Assembly (NCBI GenBank): GCA_951799405.1
Contig: OX637340.1
Span: 372,001 to 436,000, forward strand
DNA: 64,000 nt
Direction of reading: 5' to 3'
DNA from: Agapetus fuscipes
Taxonomy: Eukaryota; Arthropoda; Insecta; Trichoptera; Glossosomatidae
A program made the translations under genes and the position numbers. Shown piece by piece: positions 62,277 to 64,000 of the stretch (positions are counted from its first letter, which is position 1; every line of letters begins with the position of its first letter). The notes under the pieces were generated by a model, which saw nothing but the letters and a program-made list of their open reading frames with translations, searched no databases and was not told the origin of the DNA.

Positions 62277-62585
62277 ATGGCGCTTTTTTGTACAAGAAAA
62301 GTTTACAGTTTAGATAAAATTCTTTCAATTCCAATGGATCATTCAAAACTTAGTGGAGTTGGAAGATTCGGCAACTATCTGATACGCCGCCAGTGTTATC
62401 CCACAGTCGTGGATTACACCAACATTTTCCCCGAGTTTGGTACAGAGCCTCCAGCCAACTCTACACTATTCACTCGCGCCGTAAATCCAGAATTCATTAC
62501 AAAGTTTCAAGAGACTAATACATTTGGGGTCCGGGAACAGGCCAGGGCGTCAGTCAGTCCCGGCGAACGCAACCATTTATTTTAA
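62277..62585 (+). CDS. Unrecognised 102-codon open frame, possible exon
   Basis: It starts at an ATG in the context GACATGG and ends TTTTAA. The peptide is soluble-looking with a mixed composition (YLIRRQCYPTVVDYTNIFPE, PPANSTLFTRAVNPEFITKF) and no low-complexity bias. The GC content of its second half exceeds that of the flanks, as expected of coding DNA in AT-rich surroundings. I recognise no family. No TATA box or partner exon is evident. A perfect hairpin follows 40 bases after the stop. It may be a small gene, an exon or chance. Confidence 0.3.
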   Translation: MALFCTRKVYSLDKILSIPMDHSKLSGVGRFGNYLIRRQCYPTVVDYTNIFPEFGTEPPANSTLFTRAVNPEFITKFQETNTFGVREQARASVSPGERNHLF

Positions 62586-62624
62586 AAACTAACGACGGCG
62601 GCTGCTTTTTAATCAATTTTTATT

Positions 62625-62648
62625 ACTTTCCCCCTTTATGGGGAAAGT
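62625..62648. repeat. Perfect 9-bp hairpin downstream of the open frame
   Basis: ACTTTCCCC (62625-62633) and GGGGAAAGT (62640-62648) with a 6-base loop. Its position 40 bases after a stop codon is suggestive, but no eukaryotic processing role can be assigned. Confidence 0.6.
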
Positions 62649-62984
62649 TTTGGCAAGTTTTTCTGCCGCTGATGAATGGAGGATTTGTCCAGCATCTGAT
62701 TGAGTGAGGCTCGAAAGAAAATAATAAGAATTGAACTTATATTCCATCCTTGAAAACTAAAAAATGCTACATAAATCACTTAGCTCTGGTTGTTGTTACT
62801 GGTAGATTATTTATTGAAGTTGGATGAATTTATTGTAAGATACTGCTGGCAAGATGGTAAAGGTTAAACTGAGACCTTCCTTTCTCCTTGGGGTCTATTT
62901 ATCCACTTTTGGGTGACTTCAATATCGATTCGGATACAGGATCCTAATTGGTTGGACCCTGCAGAAGAGTGGCATGGCTATAAT
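62649..62984. other. Unassigned stretch
   Basis: No gene or repeat is recognised. Confidence 0.3.
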
Positions 62985-63240
62985 CTATAAAATCTATAAT
63001 CTAAGTTGCAAGGATATATTCATTTAAAGCTCTCAGATGTATGCCCACAAACCAACAAGTGTAGTTCGCGCTTACAAATGCTGAATGTGTACTTACAAAT
63101 AAAATCCAAACCTCAAATGAACATAAGCCCCACAACTTTTGCCGACCTTCCCTGAAACAGGGGTGACATTGGCAAAGTGAACCATTTTTTACAGTATGGG
63201 TGGTCAGCCTCATACCAACCTATAAGTCAAGGAATATGAA
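62985..63240 (-). mobile_element. LINE-A' 3' UTR and (TTATAGA)n tail, young copy
   Basis: CTATAATCTAAGTTGCAAGG, CATTTAAAGCTCTCAGATGT, GCCCCACAACTTTTGCCGAC, ACAGTATGGGTGGTCAGCCT and ACCTATAAGTCAAGGAATAT. It is nearly identical to the inner copy at 52540-52974, with one residue difference in a 70-codon frame. It is truncated before the coding part. Confidence 0.9.
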
Positions 63241-63339
63241 TAGCCAAACATAAAAATAGGAACGTACGAGTTTCGGCCCTGAAGATGGTAAAAATCATGT
63301 CACACCTCATGTGACAGGGTGTTTGAACCGTAGCAGTTA

Positions 63340-63600
63340 AAAACTATATAATGTAAGTTGCAAGGATTTATTAAAATTGAGGATTCATATAGCATGCATG
63401 CCCATTAGCGGTAATTTTTAGGTTCGCTCTGCAAGCGCGCTTACAAAATATGTACTTAAATCTTAAATGAGCATAAGCCCCGCAAATTTTGCTACCCTTC
63501 TCCGGAACAGGGGTAACATTGAATAAGTGAACCTATTTTTACGGTATGGGTGCTCACTATGTCAACCTGTACATAAAGGTTGGTCTGTGATATTGTATCC
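63340..63600 (-). mobile_element. LINE-A 3' UTR, old copy
   Basis: ATATAATGTAAGTTGCAAGG, CATAAGCCCCGCAAATTTTG, CCGGAACAGGGGTAACATTG and ACGGTATGGGTGCTCA keep the order of the family with many substitutions. It lies about 100 bases from the young copy at 62985 in the same orientation. Confidence 0.75.
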
Positions 63601-64000
63601 GTGGTTAATTTTAGGAAATCGATACAACATTCGGTGTAATGAGCTTATCCTTATGAGTAAATCCTTCACACGACACCTTAAATAGGACGGATTTGAAGCG
63701 GGTTTCGCCCATCGAGAAAAAAAACAATAAGATGCAAAAAAAGTTAAACCTGAAACATGTCACTTTTCTACGGAAAAACAGTGATTTGAATGTCAAGGTT
63801 TACAAAGCCGCATCGTCAAGTGATATGGCACCTTTATCGAGATGCGAGTACACAGATTTCCAAAAATAAACTTTCACTCTCGCCAGCGTACCCAGATATT
63901 TCAATTTCAAATCGATTGTAATACCATTGAAATCTCTCGTGTCACACCGCATAAAGAAATCAGAGATTCGCCCACCGACTTGCGGTGTTCAGGCACATCC
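63601..64000. other. Unassigned stretch to the window edge
   Basis: No gene or repeat is recognised. Confidence 0.3.

Overview
The window looks like AT-rich, gene-poor arthropod (probably insect) nuclear DNA, either intergenic or from very large introns. I found no host gene that I can name. The evidence for an arthropod is indirect: several non-LTR retrotransposons (LINEs) of Jockey- and RTE-like type, a decayed mariner transposase, tRNA-derived SINEs and many fold-back/MITE elements. There is no bacterial-style gene density, no operons, no rRNA and no CRISPR array. I cannot name the species from sequence alone.

The commonest family, called LINE-A here, is known mostly from its 3' end. That end consists of a basic, Cys-containing C-terminus (a GRGRPRKVW motif, then KEVCKDRKKW), a conserved 3' UTR and a terminal (TTAGA)n microsatellite. 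A young subfamily, LINE-A', ends in (TTATAGA)n. LINE-B has a homologous C-terminus but an unrelated 3' end, with the motif CTAGCGGAATGGCG and a (TTACAG)n-like tail. Further C-terminal scraps define LINE-C, -D, -E and -F (RTE-like basic tails) and LINE-G (CR1/L2-like). Two larger reverse-transcriptase copies are present. One is a Jockey-like element at about 3322-5361 (minus) ending in (AAAT)n, with two in-frame stops. The other is a 5'-truncated copy with an intact reverse-transcriptase frame at 34386-36672 (plus), ending in poly(A) with a possible 6-bp target duplication.

Two SINE families carry tRNA-like heads. SINE-A (head GATAGCTCAGTTGGTAGAG) has a complete copy at 7256-7581 flanked by 8-bp duplications; SINE-B (head GTCTAGTGGTTAAC) has four copies. 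The DNA-transposon layer includes a 2254-bp element at 28523-30776 with perfect 11-bp terminal inverted repeats and an 8-bp target duplication, lying inside a LINE-A 3' UTR. It also includes a 230-bp hAT-like MITE (57879-58108), a mariner relic (about 16361-16625) and several fold-back elements (1430, 8626, 27350, 50430, 60911).

Layout. 1-5 kb: hairpin repeats, a fold-back MITE, SINE-B, a 16/32-bp tandem array and the Jockey-like LINE. 5-18 kb: mostly anonymous AT-rich DNA with SINE-A, fold-backs, LINE tails and the mariner relic. 18-28 kb: stacked LINE-A/B/C/D fragments and a three-unit hairpin array at 25.5 kb. 28-31 kb: the TIR element. 31-37 kb: LINE tails, then the intact LINE reading frame. 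37-48 kb: SINE pairs and LINE-A/B/D/E/F/G fragments. 48-57 kb: a CRE/TATA promoter-like site at 48.82 kb, nested LINE-A copies at 52.5 kb and a reverse-transcriptase relic at 53.6 kb. 57-64 kb: SINE-A, the hAT-like MITE, a 480-bp palindrome, two unrecognised reading frames (61.6 and 62.3 kb) and two LINE-A 3' ends.

The less ordinary observations are a dispersed hairpin whose arms differ between copies while staying paired; a shared CTGAAGA-stem-GAAA motif in unrelated fold-back repeats that resembles a hammerhead core but is offset by one base; LINE families that share a C-terminus but not a 3' end; and short retro-inserts with a hairpin abutting poly(A). All homology calls were made by eye. 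Boundaries given as 'about' may be off by tens of bases.
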